The position numbers and the translations under genes are program-made. This document shows, in pieces, positions 51,741 to 61,562 of a stretch of 64,000 nucleotides of DNA. The stretch comes from an uncultured Muribaculaceae bacterium. GTDB taxonomy: Bacteria > Bacteroidota > Bacteroidia > Bacteroidales > Muribaculaceae. The stretch spans positions 1 to 64,000 of the forward strand of contig CAJUPZ010000009.1 of the NCBI GenBank assembly GCA_910588065.1, given 5' to 3'. The notes beneath the pieces were generated by a model that was given only the letters and a program-made list of their open reading frames with translations, did no database searches and was not told where the DNA came from. The stretch's first letter is position 1. Each line of letters starts with the position of its first letter.

Positions 51741-54211
51741 TTTCCGGAATTTCCATTGCCGCCGCCATTACCGCCACCGCTGTTTCCACCCATCACATCA
51801 TCGTTTTGAATGGATTTGTTGACTTTCTTGACGCTTGTGGTCATTTTGCCGAAACGGTAGCTTACTGAGCAGCTGAAGTTTGTGAAATAGTTTATGTGGG
51901 TTACGGAGCGGGAGTGGTAGCCGTCGGCCCAGGAGGTGTTTATATAGCGGGGATCTTTGATGCGTATGGGGTTTGATACGCTGAGCTGCACACTCAGGCG
52001 CTTCTCCTTGAGGAAGTTTCTGGTGGCTGTCAGGCCGGTGTATGCACCGTTCCACCACCAGCTTGCACGGAATTTGGAGTTAAGTCCTTTGGGCGATATG
52101 TAGGAGTTGAACCAGAGCGACAGGTTTATGTCGTAGGGTATTGTCTGGGCAATTCGGCCAAATACCATCTGCCCCCAGCCTTGGGCTTTCTCAAGAGTGT
52201 TGGGGTTGAAAATATAGTTGTAGTTGGCTCCACCGTTGAGCATAACGCTTGTTTTTGTTGTCGGACGCCAGTTGACATACACTCGGGCACTGAAGTTTTT
52301 CATCTTGCCGCCGTTCTCGTATGTGGATGTGGTGTGGTTGCCGTCAACTGTCTGCACACCGATGATGTCGTTTGACGAGAAGCCATAATTTGCAGTGAGG
52401 CCGAGATTGAATTTGCTCTTCATGTAGTTGTACTGAAGGGTCAGGGAGTTTTTGCGCACGCTCTCCAGGTCGGGGTTGCCGAACGATGTGGAGTTGGGGC
52501 TTGTATTCACTGCAGGGTTGAGGTAGTGTATGCCCGGGCGCTGTATGCGCGAGCCGAAGGAGAGTTTCAGCGAGTTTGATACATTGGGGTTGAAGATGAG
52601 GCCTACATTTGGCACCCAGTCGCTCAGATTGGATGAGAAGGGCTCATCCTTGCCATCAAGGAATTTTGCTGACAGCCTTGAAAATTCGTAGCGGATGCCT
52701 GCGCGGGCTCCGAATTTGCCGAGGTTGAGTCTGTAGTCGGCGAAAATGGCACCTATGTTGGTGATATGCTTGAAGTTGCTGAACTCGTCGCAGTAGTTGA
52801 AATAATTATAGGTGTCCTTGCTGTGGTTGTCGCGGTATATGTATTTGCCACCGATGTCAAAGGTGTGGTGTTTGGCAAACGGGCGTGTCCAGTCAATCTG
52901 CAGGGTGTGCTCCATGCCTGTGGATTTGGTTTTGGAGTATATGCCGGTGTAGGGCACGGGGAGAACATCGTAATCGGTATACTCGTTTGTGGATTCGGAG
53001 TTGCTCAGGTCGCTGCTCAGGCGGTACGAGAGGATGATGGATTCGCCTTTGGTGCTTGTTGACCGCTGGTAGTTGACACTGCCGTTGATGTCGCCCCAGC
53101 CGGACGGCCCGCTGGTTCTGTGGGTGTTGTAGTAGTAGAGCCTTTCGCCGGCGCTGTTGAACATCCGGGTGCTGCTGTTGCCGTATGTTTTGGAGCTTGA
53201 ATTATATCCTCCGAATTCAAAGGTGACAAGGTTCAGGGTGTCCGGTTCCCAGCTGCCTTCAAGTCCGTAGTAGCCGAAAATATTGTGTCCTCTGGAGTCG
53301 CTTTCGCTTTTGAGAATGTCGCCGGTCTGTTCGTATACGGTTTCGGATTCGGAATTGCTTTTGGTCTGCTTGCGGTTGGCATAGCTGAGTCCTCCGTAAA
53401 ATGACATGGCGAATTTGTCGTACTGGGCTTGCAGCCACACATTCGGTGTGGGGAAATATGAGGGGGTGGCGTAGCGCAGCGATATATTGCCCATGGCGCC
53501 TTTGGTCACAGTGTTTTTCATTGTGACGATGTTGAGGATGGCGCTCACCCCTTCGGCGTCCTCCCTTGCTCCAGGCTCTGTGATTACCTCGATTTTCTCA
53601 ATCATATTTGCGGGGAGCGATTTGAAAATCTCCTTTGCGTTGCGCGAATATGAGTTGTTTGGGCGTCCGTTCTTGTAGATTTTGAAGTCGGTGGAGCCGT
53701 TGATTTTGATTGTGCCGTCGGCATCCACACTCACCATGGGCACCTTGCGCAGCAGCTCGTCGAGCATCGAGGTTTTTGACTCTTCGTCGGCCTGCACATC
53801 GTAGCCGATGCGGTCAACTTCAAGCGACACAAGGGGTTTGGTGGCTACGACCTCCACAGTGGCGAGTTCGTTGTCCGACACTCTGGTTATAAGGGTGCCG
53901 AGGTTGGCCACCGGTCGTGATGCTGTAACCTCGAATGTTTTGTCGAGAGGGGCTTTACCCACAGAGTATATGTTGATACGATACTTTCCGGCAGCTTTCA
54001 GCGGGCGGTCAAACAAGCCTTTGTCATTGGTGACACCGGTTGATACCGGCTTAATGGAGTCGGTAAGAGTGAATATTTTTACTGTAGCATACATTTCGGG
54101 CTCACCTACGGAGTCTGTAACAGTGCCTTTGACCTTGAAATCGGCCGCTGCGGCAGAGAGGGCTCCCGCGATGAGAAGCGATAAGGAGATAATGATTTTG
54201 AAACGTGACAT
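51737..54211 (-). CDS. Outer-membrane beta-barrel protein, TonB-receptor-like
   Basis: 824 residues. Signal peptide (IISLSLLIAGALSAAAA), then a carboxypeptidase-regulatory-like domain (about 24-105, VKGTVTDSVGEPEMYATVK), a plug-like domain (TSMLDELLRKVPMVSVD, then NMIEKIEVITEPGAREDAEG) and an OMP_b-brl_3-type barrel. The barrel should end near SVSYRFGKM, but about 40 more residues follow, finishing in a Gly/Asn-rich tail. Such tails are unusual after the last strand. The ligand is unknown. Its stop overlaps the methyltransferase start by 4 bp. Confidence 0.85.
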   Translation of the reverse strand: MSRFKIIISLSLLIAGALSAAAADFKVKGTVTDSVGEPEMYATVKIFTLTDSIKPVSTGVTNDKGLFDRPLKAAGKYRINIYSVGKAPLDKTFEVTASRPVANLGTLITRVSDNELATVEVVATKPLVSLEVDRIGYDVQADEESKTSMLDELLRKVPMVSVDADGTIKINGSTDFKIYKNGRPNNSYSRNAKEIFKSLPANMIEKIEVITEPGAREDAEGVSAILNIVTMKNTVTKGAMGNISLRYATPSYFPTPNVWLQAQYDKFAMSFYGGLSYANRKQTKSNSESETVYEQTGDILKSESDSRGHNIFGYYGLEGSWEPDTLNLVTFEFGGYNSSSKTYGNSSTRMFNSAGERLYYYNTHRTSGPSGWGDINGSVNYQRSTSTKGESIILSYRLSSDLSNSESTNEYTDYDVLPVPYTGIYSKTKSTGMEHTLQIDWTRPFAKHHTFDIGGKYIYRDNHSKDTYNYFNYCDEFSNFKHITNIGAIFADYRLNLGKFGARAGIRYEFSRLSAKFLDGKDEPFSSNLSDWVPNVGLIFNPNVSNSLKLSFGSRIQRPGIHYLNPAVNTSPNSTSFGNPDLESVRKNSLTLQYNYMKSKFNLGLTANYGFSSNDIIGVQTVDGNHTTSTYENGGKMKNFSARVYVNWRPTTKTSVMLNGGANYNYIFNPNTLEKAQGWGQMVFGRIAQTIPYDINLSLWFNSYISPKGLNSKFRASWWWNGAYTGLTATRNFLKEKRLSVQLSVSNPIRIKDPRYINTSWADGYHSRSVTHINYFTNFSCSVSYRFGKMTTSVKKVNKSIQNDDVMGGNSGGGNGGGNGNSGN

Positions 54212-54224
54212 ACTATGATTGGTT

Positions 54225-54263
54225 AATTGCGTTTGTGTTGAAAAACACCTATATGACGCAATT
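54225..54263. repeat. Nested inverted repeat in the barrel gene leader
   Basis: AATTGCGT (54225-54232) and ACGCAATT (54256-54263) enclose a second hairpin GTGTT-GAAA-AACAC. It lies 14 bp before the barrel-protein start and could be an operator or an RNA structure; no T-run follows. Confidence 0.4.
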
Positions 54264-54315
54264 ATTCAGATAAATGTTACACCCGGAGGTTGGGAGTAGG
54301 TATATTTAACAAGTG

Positions 54316-54876
54316 TTAACTATTCTCCTCGGCAGGAAATAGTTTGTCAGCCTCGTCAAGGTGGAAGTTTTTGGCAAGTGTGGCTATGAAGCGCGAAATC
54401 TGGCGTATGGCATCCTGGGTGGAGGGGGTTATCTCCTTACCGCTCAGCCTCATCATCAGCATGCCGTAGAGGGCGTTGAAGCAGGTTTCAATCTCGCCGG
54501 CTTTGTTTTCGCCGGCTTTGCTGCGCAGCTCCACAATATAGGGGAGTGTTTTGTAGAATTCAGCCGTGTAGTCGGGGAAGCGGGGGGCTTTCAGCAGAGC
54601 CTGATGCAGGTCCACGAGCTGGATTATGACATTTTTATTGAGCTGCAGGTGGCCTGATTTCTCAACCCCCTCGCGGCGCATCATGTCAATTAGCGATTCA
54701 TACCATTCGGTCATCTCCTTGCGCTGGGCATCGCTCAGCCCGGGGTATCTGTCAATGACAGAGGCTTGGATTTTTGCAAGGTCAAGGCCGTTTGCGCGGA
54801 TAATATCCTCGATCTGCCACATATACAGCAGGTATTCTGCAATGTTTTCTTTTCGTTTGAGAGAAGCGGTAATCAT
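54316..54876 (-). CDS. DUF4924 family protein
   Basis: 186 residues from the ATG at 54876; the longer frame from 54978 is Arg-rich shadow of the upstream gene. The start RKENIAEYLLYMWQIEDIIRA matches the conserved N-terminus of DUF4924, an all-helical cytoplasmic family restricted to Bacteroidetes. Function unknown. Its start overlaps the stop of the FAD oxidoreductase gene by 4 bp; it is the last gene of a four-gene operon. Confidence 0.8.
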   Translation of the reverse strand: MITASLKRKENIAEYLLYMWQIEDIIRANGLDLAKIQASVIDRYPGLSDAQRKEMTEWYESLIDMMRREGVEKSGHLQLNKNVIIQLVDLHQALLKAPRFPDYTAEFYKTLPYIVELRSKAGENKAGEIETCFNALYGMLMMRLSGKEITPSTQDAIRQISRFIATLAKNFHLDEADKLFPAEENS

Positions 54877-56444
54877 GATTGCTGTAGTTTGAGATTTGCG
54901 GCGAGTGCTTCGGCGCACCGTATGCCGTCGACTGCGGCTGACACTATGCCGCCGGCATAGCCGGCTCCTTCGCCGCATGGATAGAGCCCGGGGTGGGATA
55001 CAGACTGCAGTGATTCGGCATCGCGCACCACTCTCACAGGCGAGGAGGTGCGGGTCTCCGGTCCGATAACGGTGGCTTTAGGGGTGAGGAATCCACGGAA
55101 TTTTCTGCCGAATTCCTCAAAGCCTTTGCGCAGTCTGCGCGATATCGGTTCGGGCAACAGCTCATCGACACGGCCCGGGTGTATGCCGGGAGCGTATGAG
55201 CTGTCGGCAAGGTTTGCCGACGGTGAGGCGTTTACAAAGTCGGTCATTCTCTGGGCGGGTGCATTCTGGGTGCCGTCGCCGCTGTTGAAAAAGCGTCGCT
55301 CTATCATTTCCTGATAACGCATAACCTTTAAAATAGGTTCACCGGGTGTGTCCTCGACATCTTCAGGCAGCACTTCAACCACCATGCCGGAGTTTGCCCA
55401 TTTGGTGCCTCGGTTTGATGGTGACATACCGTTCACAACCATCTGTCCGGGCTCGCTTGCTGCCGGAATGATGAAACCGCCGGGACACATGCAGAACGAA
55501 TATACCGCTCTGCCGTCAACCCTTGTGAGCATGGTGTATTCGGCCGGCGGCAGATATTTTCCGCGGCCGGCGGGGTTGTGGTAGCGTATGGAGTCGATGA
55601 GCTGCTGGGGGTGTTCGAGGCGCACACCCACCGCAATGCCCTTTGGCTCGGCCTGGATTCCGGCATTTACAATGTGCTCGTAAACATCGCGCGCGCTGTG
55701 GCCGGTGGCGAGTATCACCGGCCCGGATACAGTGCCAGCGGTGGTGTCTACTCCCACAGTAGTGTTGTCCTTGGAGAGGATGGCGGTCATTCTTGTGGAG
55801 AATCTCACTTCTCCACCGCAGCGCTCAATGGTTTTGCGCATCGCCTTGATGACCTCGGGAAGCTTGTCGGTACCGATATGGGGGTGGGCATCGATGAGTA
55901 TCGATTCATCGGCTCCGTGCTGGCAGAAGATGTTGAGCACAGTGTCGATATTGCCCCTTTTTTTACTTCGGGTATATAGCTTGCCATCCGAATATGCGCC
56001 GGCTCCGCCTTCGCCGAAGCAGTAGTTGGAGTCGGGATCCACAGCTCCCTCGCGGGCAATCATGGCCATATCCTTGCGGCGTGAGTCAACATCCTTGCCG
56101 CGCTCTATCACCACCGGTTTCACTCCGAGCTGAATAAGGCGCAGGGCGGCGAACAGTCCGGCGGGTCCGGCGCCGACAACCACGGCCTGAGGGGCATCCT
56201 CCGGCAGCCTGTCAAAGGTTTCAGGCTTGCACAGCGACAGGTCAGAGGGCTTTTCGTCAACATACACATTGAGGCTCAGCTCCACAGCCACTCTTTTCTG
56301 GCGGGCGTCGATGGAGCGCCTTGTGATGACAATATCTGCAATACGGTTTGCATCAATGCCGAGCCGGGTGCTGGCCAGGCCTGTCAGGCGCAAGGGTGAT
56401 GCCGCTGTCGCGGGGTCTGTACGCAGTTGGAGTGAGTGAATCAT
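54873..56444 (-). CDS. FAD-dependent oxidoreductase, COG2509 type
   Basis: 523 residues. An N-terminal domain of about 85 residues precedes the FAD site AVVVGAGPAGLFAALRLIQLG. GEGGAGAYSDGKLYTR, LATGHSARDVYEHI and the C-terminal GLYPCGEGAGYAGGIVSA match the uncharacterised dehydrogenase family COG2509. The electron acceptor and substrate are unknown. It is 6 bp downstream of mgsA in the MATE-mgsA operon. Confidence 0.88.
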   Translation of the reverse strand: MIHSLQLRTDPATAASPLRLTGLASTRLGIDANRIADIVITRRSIDARQKRVAVELSLNVYVDEKPSDLSLCKPETFDRLPEDAPQAVVVGAGPAGLFAALRLIQLGVKPVVIERGKDVDSRRKDMAMIAREGAVDPDSNYCFGEGGAGAYSDGKLYTRSKKRGNIDTVLNIFCQHGADESILIDAHPHIGTDKLPEVIKAMRKTIERCGGEVRFSTRMTAILSKDNTTVGVDTTAGTVSGPVILATGHSARDVYEHIVNAGIQAEPKGIAVGVRLEHPQQLIDSIRYHNPAGRGKYLPPAEYTMLTRVDGRAVYSFCMCPGGFIIPAASEPGQMVVNGMSPSNRGTKWANSGMVVEVLPEDVEDTPGEPILKVMRYQEMIERRFFNSGDGTQNAPAQRMTDFVNASPSANLADSSYAPGIHPGRVDELLPEPISRRLRKGFEEFGRKFRGFLTPKATVIGPETRTSSPVRVVRDAESLQSVSHPGLYPCGEGAGYAGGIVSAAVDGIRCAEALAANLKLQQS

Positions 56445-56450
56445 CGGAGC

Positions 56451-56897
56451 TTATTTTCTGTCAAATTTCTGGTATGTCTGAGGTTGCGGGGTGTATGAGT
56501 CGTCATCCCACAGATTGCTTGAAATCATGAGGTCGGCGCTGATGCGGTTGCAGGCGATAGGCACATTGTGGAGTCTGCATTGGCGCAGCAGCATCTGGAT
56601 GTCGGCTTCGTGGGGCTGGGCGTTGAGGTCGTCTATAAGAAACACGGCGAGGTCAATCTCGTTTCGCACCACCATAGCTGCGATCTCGGCGTCGCCACCC
56701 ATCGGGCCGCTGTTCATGCATCTGATGTCGGCGTTGATTCCCGCGTCTTCAAAAGCTTTGCGGATGAGGCCGCCGGTAGTGCCGGTGCACACCAGCTTGT
56801 GATGCGACAGGAATTCGGCATTGAATTTGGCCCAGTCAACCATGTCGGCCTTGCGCTGGTCATGGGCAACGAGTGCGATAGTAAGCTGTCTGTTCAT
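56451..56897 (-). CDS. mgsA: Methylglyoxal synthase
   Basis: 148 residues, full length. Motifs: IALVAHDQRKADMV, the phosphate-binding TGTTGG, the catalytic Asp in SGPMGGDAEIAAM, and FLIDDLNAQPHEADI. It converts dihydroxyacetone phosphate to methylglyoxal and phosphate, relieving sugar-phosphate build-up when phosphate is low. Translation is coupled to the upstream MATE gene (ATGA overlap). Confidence 0.94.
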   Translation of the reverse strand: MNRQLTIALVAHDQRKADMVDWAKFNAEFLSHHKLVCTGTTGGLIRKAFEDAGINADIRCMNSGPMGGDAEIAAMVVRNEIDLAVFLIDDLNAQPHEADIQMLLRQCRLHNVPIACNRISADLMISSNLWDDDSYTPQPQTYQKFDRK

Positions 56898-58279
56898 TTT
56901 GAGGTGAGTGTTACAGGTGGCTGAAGTTTATGTTTTGATGTCTGGTACCACAGCGTTGCTATGGCGAATATGAAGGCGATGAGGTCGCTGGCACACATGC
57001 TTGCCCACACACCGTCAACACCGTAGTAGCGCGGCAATATAATCAGGAAAGGAATAAGGAAGAGCAGCTGGCGTGTGAGCGACAGGAATATCGACAGTTT
57101 GGGCTTGCCGACACTCTGAAAGAAGTTTTGTATCACAATCTGACACCCCACAACCGGATAAAAAATGAAGTATATCCTGAATCCGCGGCGCGCAATGTCA
57201 ATGAGGGTTTCGTCGATAGTGAACAGACGGCTCACAGTGTCAGGCATAAGCTCTGTGATTATGCAGCCGGTGGTGGTGATGGCCACGCCGAGTAAAATGC
57301 CTATGCGCAGGGTGCGGGTGACACGCTCCCACTGCCCGGCGCCGTAGTTGAACCCGAGGATGGGCTGCATACCCTGGGTTACTCCGAACACTATCATCAC
57401 AAAAAACATTGTGGTGCGGTTGAGAATGCCGTAGGCACCCACAGAAAGGTTGCCGGCGTCGCTGCCATAGTCAAGCAGCGCCTTGTTGATGAAAATCACC
57501 ACAACGCAGGCGCATATATTCATCAGAAAAGGGGAGAGGCCAATGGCATAGATGCGCTTGATGATGCCTGGAGTGAACCACCTGCGGCGCAGCTTGAGAT
57601 GCACAAAACTGCTTTTTGACACAAAGTGCCACACCACCCACACGCACGCAACGCTCTGGGCGCAGATTGTGGCGAAGGCGGCTCCCTTGATGCCCCATCC
57701 GAAGTGGAAAATGAAAATCGGAGCCAGCGCCACATTTGCCGCCACCGATATAAGGGCACTCACCATTGCCTTACGTGGATAGCCTGTTGCACGCATCAGG
57801 TTGTTGAGTCCTATGAATACGTAGCTTATGGGGGTGCCGTAGAGAATCACGGTCATGAACTCGCGGGCATAGCTGATTGTCTCGTCGGTAGCTCCGAAGA
57901 AATACAATATCTCATCGAGAAACAGCAGAGTGAGCCCTCCGAACACCACCGCATGGATAAGACACATCAGGCACACATTATTGACAACATCCGTTGCCCG
58001 GTCTATATTCTTCTGACCCAGAAAAATAGAGGAAATTGTTGCACCGCCGACAGCTATGAGAGTACAGAAGGCTATTACAAGATTCATCAGAGGAAAAGAT
58101 ATCGCAAGCCCGGCGATAGCCATAGCGCCCACGCCCCTGCCGATGAAGATACTGTCTACTATATTATATAATGAGGTGGCAACACTCGCAATGATGGCCG
58201 GCACGGAATATTGCACCAGCAGCTTGCCTATCGGCTTGGAGCCAAGGCTCATGGGAGATGTTGAACTGGAACTCTGCAT
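56894..58279 (-). CDS. MATE family efflux transporter
   Basis: 461 residues with 12 membrane helices in two similar halves. The N-terminal half holds SVPAIIASVATSLYNIVDSIFIGRGVG and the second half FVMIVFGVTQGMQPILGFNYGAG, both typical of the DinF/NorM-related branch. It exports cationic compounds in exchange for Na+ or H+. It heads the operon with mgsA, the FAD enzyme and DUF4924; a link to aldehyde or metabolite stress is only contextual. Confidence 0.9.
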   Translation of the reverse strand: MQSSSSTSPMSLGSKPIGKLLVQYSVPAIIASVATSLYNIVDSIFIGRGVGAMAIAGLAISFPLMNLVIAFCTLIAVGGATISSIFLGQKNIDRATDVVNNVCLMCLIHAVVFGGLTLLFLDEILYFFGATDETISYAREFMTVILYGTPISYVFIGLNNLMRATGYPRKAMVSALISVAANVALAPIFIFHFGWGIKGAAFATICAQSVACVWVVWHFVSKSSFVHLKLRRRWFTPGIIKRIYAIGLSPFLMNICACVVVIFINKALLDYGSDAGNLSVGAYGILNRTTMFFVMIVFGVTQGMQPILGFNYGAGQWERVTRTLRIGILLGVAITTTGCIITELMPDTVSRLFTIDETLIDIARRGFRIYFIFYPVVGCQIVIQNFFQSVGKPKLSIFLSLTRQLLFLIPFLIILPRYYGVDGVWASMCASDLIAFIFAIATLWYQTSKHKLQPPVTLTSK

Positions 58280-58351
58280 ACCTCTGGAGTTGAAACAAAT
58301 GAACGCGCGCCCGCGGCTCGCCGCTGCGGGTTTGCTCTACTAATTAAATTG

Positions 58352-58382
58352 CAAAAGTAGTCAAATAGTTCATACCCCGCAA
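58352..58382 (-). promoter_or_regulatory. Promoter of the MATE-mgsA operon
   Basis: Minus-strand TACTTTTG (58352-58359) and TTG (58380-58382), 20 bp apart; a GC-rich hairpin lies in the leader before the ATG at 58279. Confidence 0.6.
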
Positions 58383-58416
58383 TTTTTGTTATCAACACCC
58401 CACAGCACCGTTAAAA

Positions 58417-61400
58417 TCACTCGGGTCTATAAAACTCGCCGCCGGAGATGTCGAAGAACCGGTCAAAAAACTCTTTCAGTTTGGCTATTACAGTTTTCTT
58501 CTTCTCAGTCCGCTTGGAACCGGCTCCGCCGAATAAGCCCATTGGCGGAAGTATCTCGGCAATGGCGGTGCCGCTCTCTTTCACGCCGCCCTCGCGGAAT
58601 GATTGACTGACAAAATCAAGAGTCTTGTCGCGTTTGAGATTCTCTGCGGTGATAATCTCCTCAATCTGCTTTTGTTGGCTTTGACGCACAAAATCATGCC
58701 ATTGGTCGTGGACGTCGTTTTCGGGTGTATGCCTCTCGATGAAGTCTTCAATAAGTTCTTTCTTGTTGCGGAGGTCAGGAGAGGCCTCGACCGATTTCAT
58801 AGCCTTAATGATAATCTCGCGGTCGTGGTTCTCATCGCCGTCAAGCTGACCCACAAGAAACAGAATGTAGTCGATATTGATTTCAATAGACTTCATCAGC
58901 TCCATCTCGAAAACGAGGTCATCATTGATGTTTGTCAGCTCACCTTTCTTCGGACGGTATTTGTCGTGCAGCTCATTGTAGAAACCTCGGTAATCGACAA
59001 AGTCATCGTCTGAAATGATGTGATTGTGAGCAAATTCATCGAAGGTCACAAGGATGTTGTACGCCCGAAGTATAGTGCCGAACAGCTTGATAAACTCTTT
59101 CTCAGCTGTTTCTCCAAGTATCGGAGTGCCGAGAGGAAATTTAGCAAGCAGTTCCTCTATAAGTTCTTTCCAACCGGGATGATGTTTGTCCTGCTCATCA
59201 TCATAGCCGAGGAAATAGTCATCAAAAGTCTTCAGTAAGATAAGCCCGGAGGCAGCTTTGTTGCCAAACAGTTGCAGGCAGTCGTTTGTGGGCTTTTCAA
59301 GATTTCGGAAACAGACTATATTTCCGTGGTCTTTGATGGAGTTGAGTATACGGTTGGTGCGCGAATAGGCTTGCAGCAATCCGTGGTAACGCAGGTTTTT
59401 GTCAACCCACAGAGTGTTGAGCGTAGTGGCGTCGAAGCCTGTGAGGAACATATTCACGACAATGAGCAAATCGACTTCGCGGTTTTTCATACGCAGTGAC
59501 AGGTCTTTGTAGTAGTTCTGGAACTTGTCCGCCGAAGTGTCATAGCTTGTGCCGAACATGGCGTTGTAGTCTGCTATGCAATCTTCAAGAAAATCGCGGC
59601 TCGACTGGTCGAGTCCTTCGGTATCCTCAGGCGATTCATCCTCTGTGTCAGCGTTAGGCGAGTAGCTGAAGATAGTTGCGATTTTAAGACGCTTGTCGGG
59701 AGGCAGAAGTTCATTTTGCTTTTGCAACTCTGTGTAATATAGCTTGACAAACGGTATGGAGGCGACTGCGAAGATAGAGTTGAAGCCGGTGAGCCGTGTT
59801 TTGGCTTTAACCTCGTGTACCTTGTTGCGGTCTTTGGCGGTTGCCACTTCATCGATATTGGTAAGTTTGGAAAAAGAGTAGCTGCGGGCATCTCGGAGGG
59901 TTTTCTGAGCGAAGTGCTCCATGATGTATTTAGACACCAGTGAGATACGCTCGGGAGCCATCAATGCTCGCTCACGGTCTATGTTGCTCACCTGCTCGTC
60001 AAGGATTTCATCTTCCTCACGCATGGTGCGTATATAATCAACCTTAAATGGCAACACGTTTTGGTCGCGGATGGCATCAACTATCGTATAGCTGTGGAGT
60101 TGGTCGCCGAAAGCGCCCTCGGTAGTTGTGAACTCGACATTGCGAATTGCTCCGGCATTGTCGGGAAATATCGGTGTGCCGGTAAAACCGAACATATGAT
60201 ATTTCTTGAATTTCTTGGTGATAGCTTTGTGCATATCGCCAAATTGAGAGCGGTGACACTCGTCGAAGATCAGAACGGTGTGCTGGCCGTAAACCTTATG
60301 CTGCGGATTGCGGGCTATGAAGTTTGAGAGCTTCTGAATGGTTGTGATGATGATTCGGGCATTAGGGTCATCGAGCTGTTTTTTTAGCACTGCGGTCGAT
60401 CCGTTGGAGTTTGCCGCGCCTTTCTCAAAGCGGTCATACTCTTTCATCGTCTGATAGTCAAGGTCTTTGCGGTCAACGACAAAGAGCACCTTGTCAATAT
60501 TATCAAGCCGTGATGCAAGCCGCGCTGTTTTGAATGATGTGAGGGTCTTTCCTGAGCCTGTTGTATGCCATATATAGCCGCCACCTTCGCGCTTGCCGTA
60601 AGTTTTGGCGTTGGTTGAGGTTTTGATACGCAGCAAAATCTCCTCTGTGGCAGCAATCTGATATGGGCGCATCACCAGCAAAAGATTCTCCGACGTGAAT
60701 ACACAATATTTGGTGATAATGTTGAGCAGGGTATGCTTTGAGAAAAATGTCTGGGTGAAGTCCATCAGGTCATATACAGGCACATTGCTCTTGGTTGCCC
60801 AGTATGAGGTGAATTCAAACGAGTTTGAAGTTTGCTTCTTCCCTTTTCCAGTACCATTTTTCTGATTGGTTTTGCTGACGGCATCACGGGTGGTATTGCT
60901 GTAATACTTGGTCAGTGTGCCGTTGGAAATTACGAATATCTGCACAAACTCATATAGCCCGCATCCGGCCCAAAATGAATCGCGCTGATAGCGGTCAATT
61001 TGGTTGAAGGCATCCTTTAAGCTCACACCGCGTCGCTTTAGCTCAACATGCACGAGTGGCAGACCATTGACGAGTATGGTCACATCATAACGGTTGTCAA
61101 ACGCTCCACCTTCCGGCACATACTGGTTGATTACTTGGAGCGAATTGTTGTGTATGTTGGTTTTGTCGATAAGCGACATATTGATGAGTGAGCCGTCAGG
61201 ACGTGTCCAAGCCTTGACGCTGTCCTCCTGTATAATCTTGGTCTTTTCAACTATACCCATATTCGGGTTGCCGATATATTTATTGAAGAAGTCGGTCCAC
61301 TCCTTATCCTCAAAAATAATATTGTTGAGTCGTTCCAACTGGTGGCGGAGGTTGGCAATCAACTCTTTTTCGGATGTGATTGTCAGATATTCGTATGCCT

Positions 61401-61536
61401 GGCGAGTGAGCCGTTTGATGAAGTCACTCTCCATCTCAGCTTCACTCTGATATTGCGCGGCACTGTAATAACCCGGCTCGAACTCGGCAACAACCGTCGA
61501 TTCCGGATTTTCGCTTATAAGGTCATAGTTAGTCAT
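58417..61536 (-). CDS. hsdR: Type I restriction endonuclease subunit R
   Basis: 1039 residues. The N-terminal nuclease domain shows the PD-(D/E)xK pattern (RYDVTILVN, then HVELKRRG near 165). The SF2 translocase core has HTTGSGKT (about 328-335), VVDRKDLDYQT, the Walker B IFDECHRSQ (about 424) and the later helicase motif VVNMFLTGFDATTLN. The C-terminal region is helical and binds the methylase core. It cleaves DNA lacking the right methylation, guided by HsdS. It is last in the locus, 66 bp after the four-helix gene. More AT-rich than the upstream chromosome. Confidence 0.95.
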   Translation of the reverse strand: MTNYDLISENPESTVVAEFEPGYYSAAQYQSEAEMESDFIKRLTRQAYEYLTITSEKELIANLRHQLERLNNIIFEDKEWTDFFNKYIGNPNMGIVEKTKIIQEDSVKAWTRPDGSLINMSLIDKTNIHNNSLQVINQYVPEGGAFDNRYDVTILVNGLPLVHVELKRRGVSLKDAFNQIDRYQRDSFWAGCGLYEFVQIFVISNGTLTKYYSNTTRDAVSKTNQKNGTGKGKKQTSNSFEFTSYWATKSNVPVYDLMDFTQTFFSKHTLLNIITKYCVFTSENLLLVMRPYQIAATEEILLRIKTSTNAKTYGKREGGGYIWHTTGSGKTLTSFKTARLASRLDNIDKVLFVVDRKDLDYQTMKEYDRFEKGAANSNGSTAVLKKQLDDPNARIIITTIQKLSNFIARNPQHKVYGQHTVLIFDECHRSQFGDMHKAITKKFKKYHMFGFTGTPIFPDNAGAIRNVEFTTTEGAFGDQLHSYTIVDAIRDQNVLPFKVDYIRTMREEDEILDEQVSNIDRERALMAPERISLVSKYIMEHFAQKTLRDARSYSFSKLTNIDEVATAKDRNKVHEVKAKTRLTGFNSIFAVASIPFVKLYYTELQKQNELLPPDKRLKIATIFSYSPNADTEDESPEDTEGLDQSSRDFLEDCIADYNAMFGTSYDTSADKFQNYYKDLSLRMKNREVDLLIVVNMFLTGFDATTLNTLWVDKNLRYHGLLQAYSRTNRILNSIKDHGNIVCFRNLEKPTNDCLQLFGNKAASGLILLKTFDDYFLGYDDEQDKHHPGWKELIEELLAKFPLGTPILGETAEKEFIKLFGTILRAYNILVTFDEFAHNHIISDDDFVDYRGFYNELHDKYRPKKGELTNINDDLVFEMELMKSIEINIDYILFLVGQLDGDENHDREIIIKAMKSVEASPDLRNKKELIEDFIERHTPENDVHDQWHDFVRQSQQKQIEEIITAENLKRDKTLDFVSQSFREGGVKESGTAIAEILPPMGLFGGAGSKRTEKKKTVIAKLKEFFDRFFDISGGEFYRPE

Positions 61537-61562
61537 AAATGCTTGCTTTTTTAGGGCTTAAG

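Noticed and set aside
54877..54978. Arg-rich N-terminal extension of DUF4924
   Set aside because: It is the shadow of the upstream FAD-enzyme gene; the family begins at the ATG at 54876.
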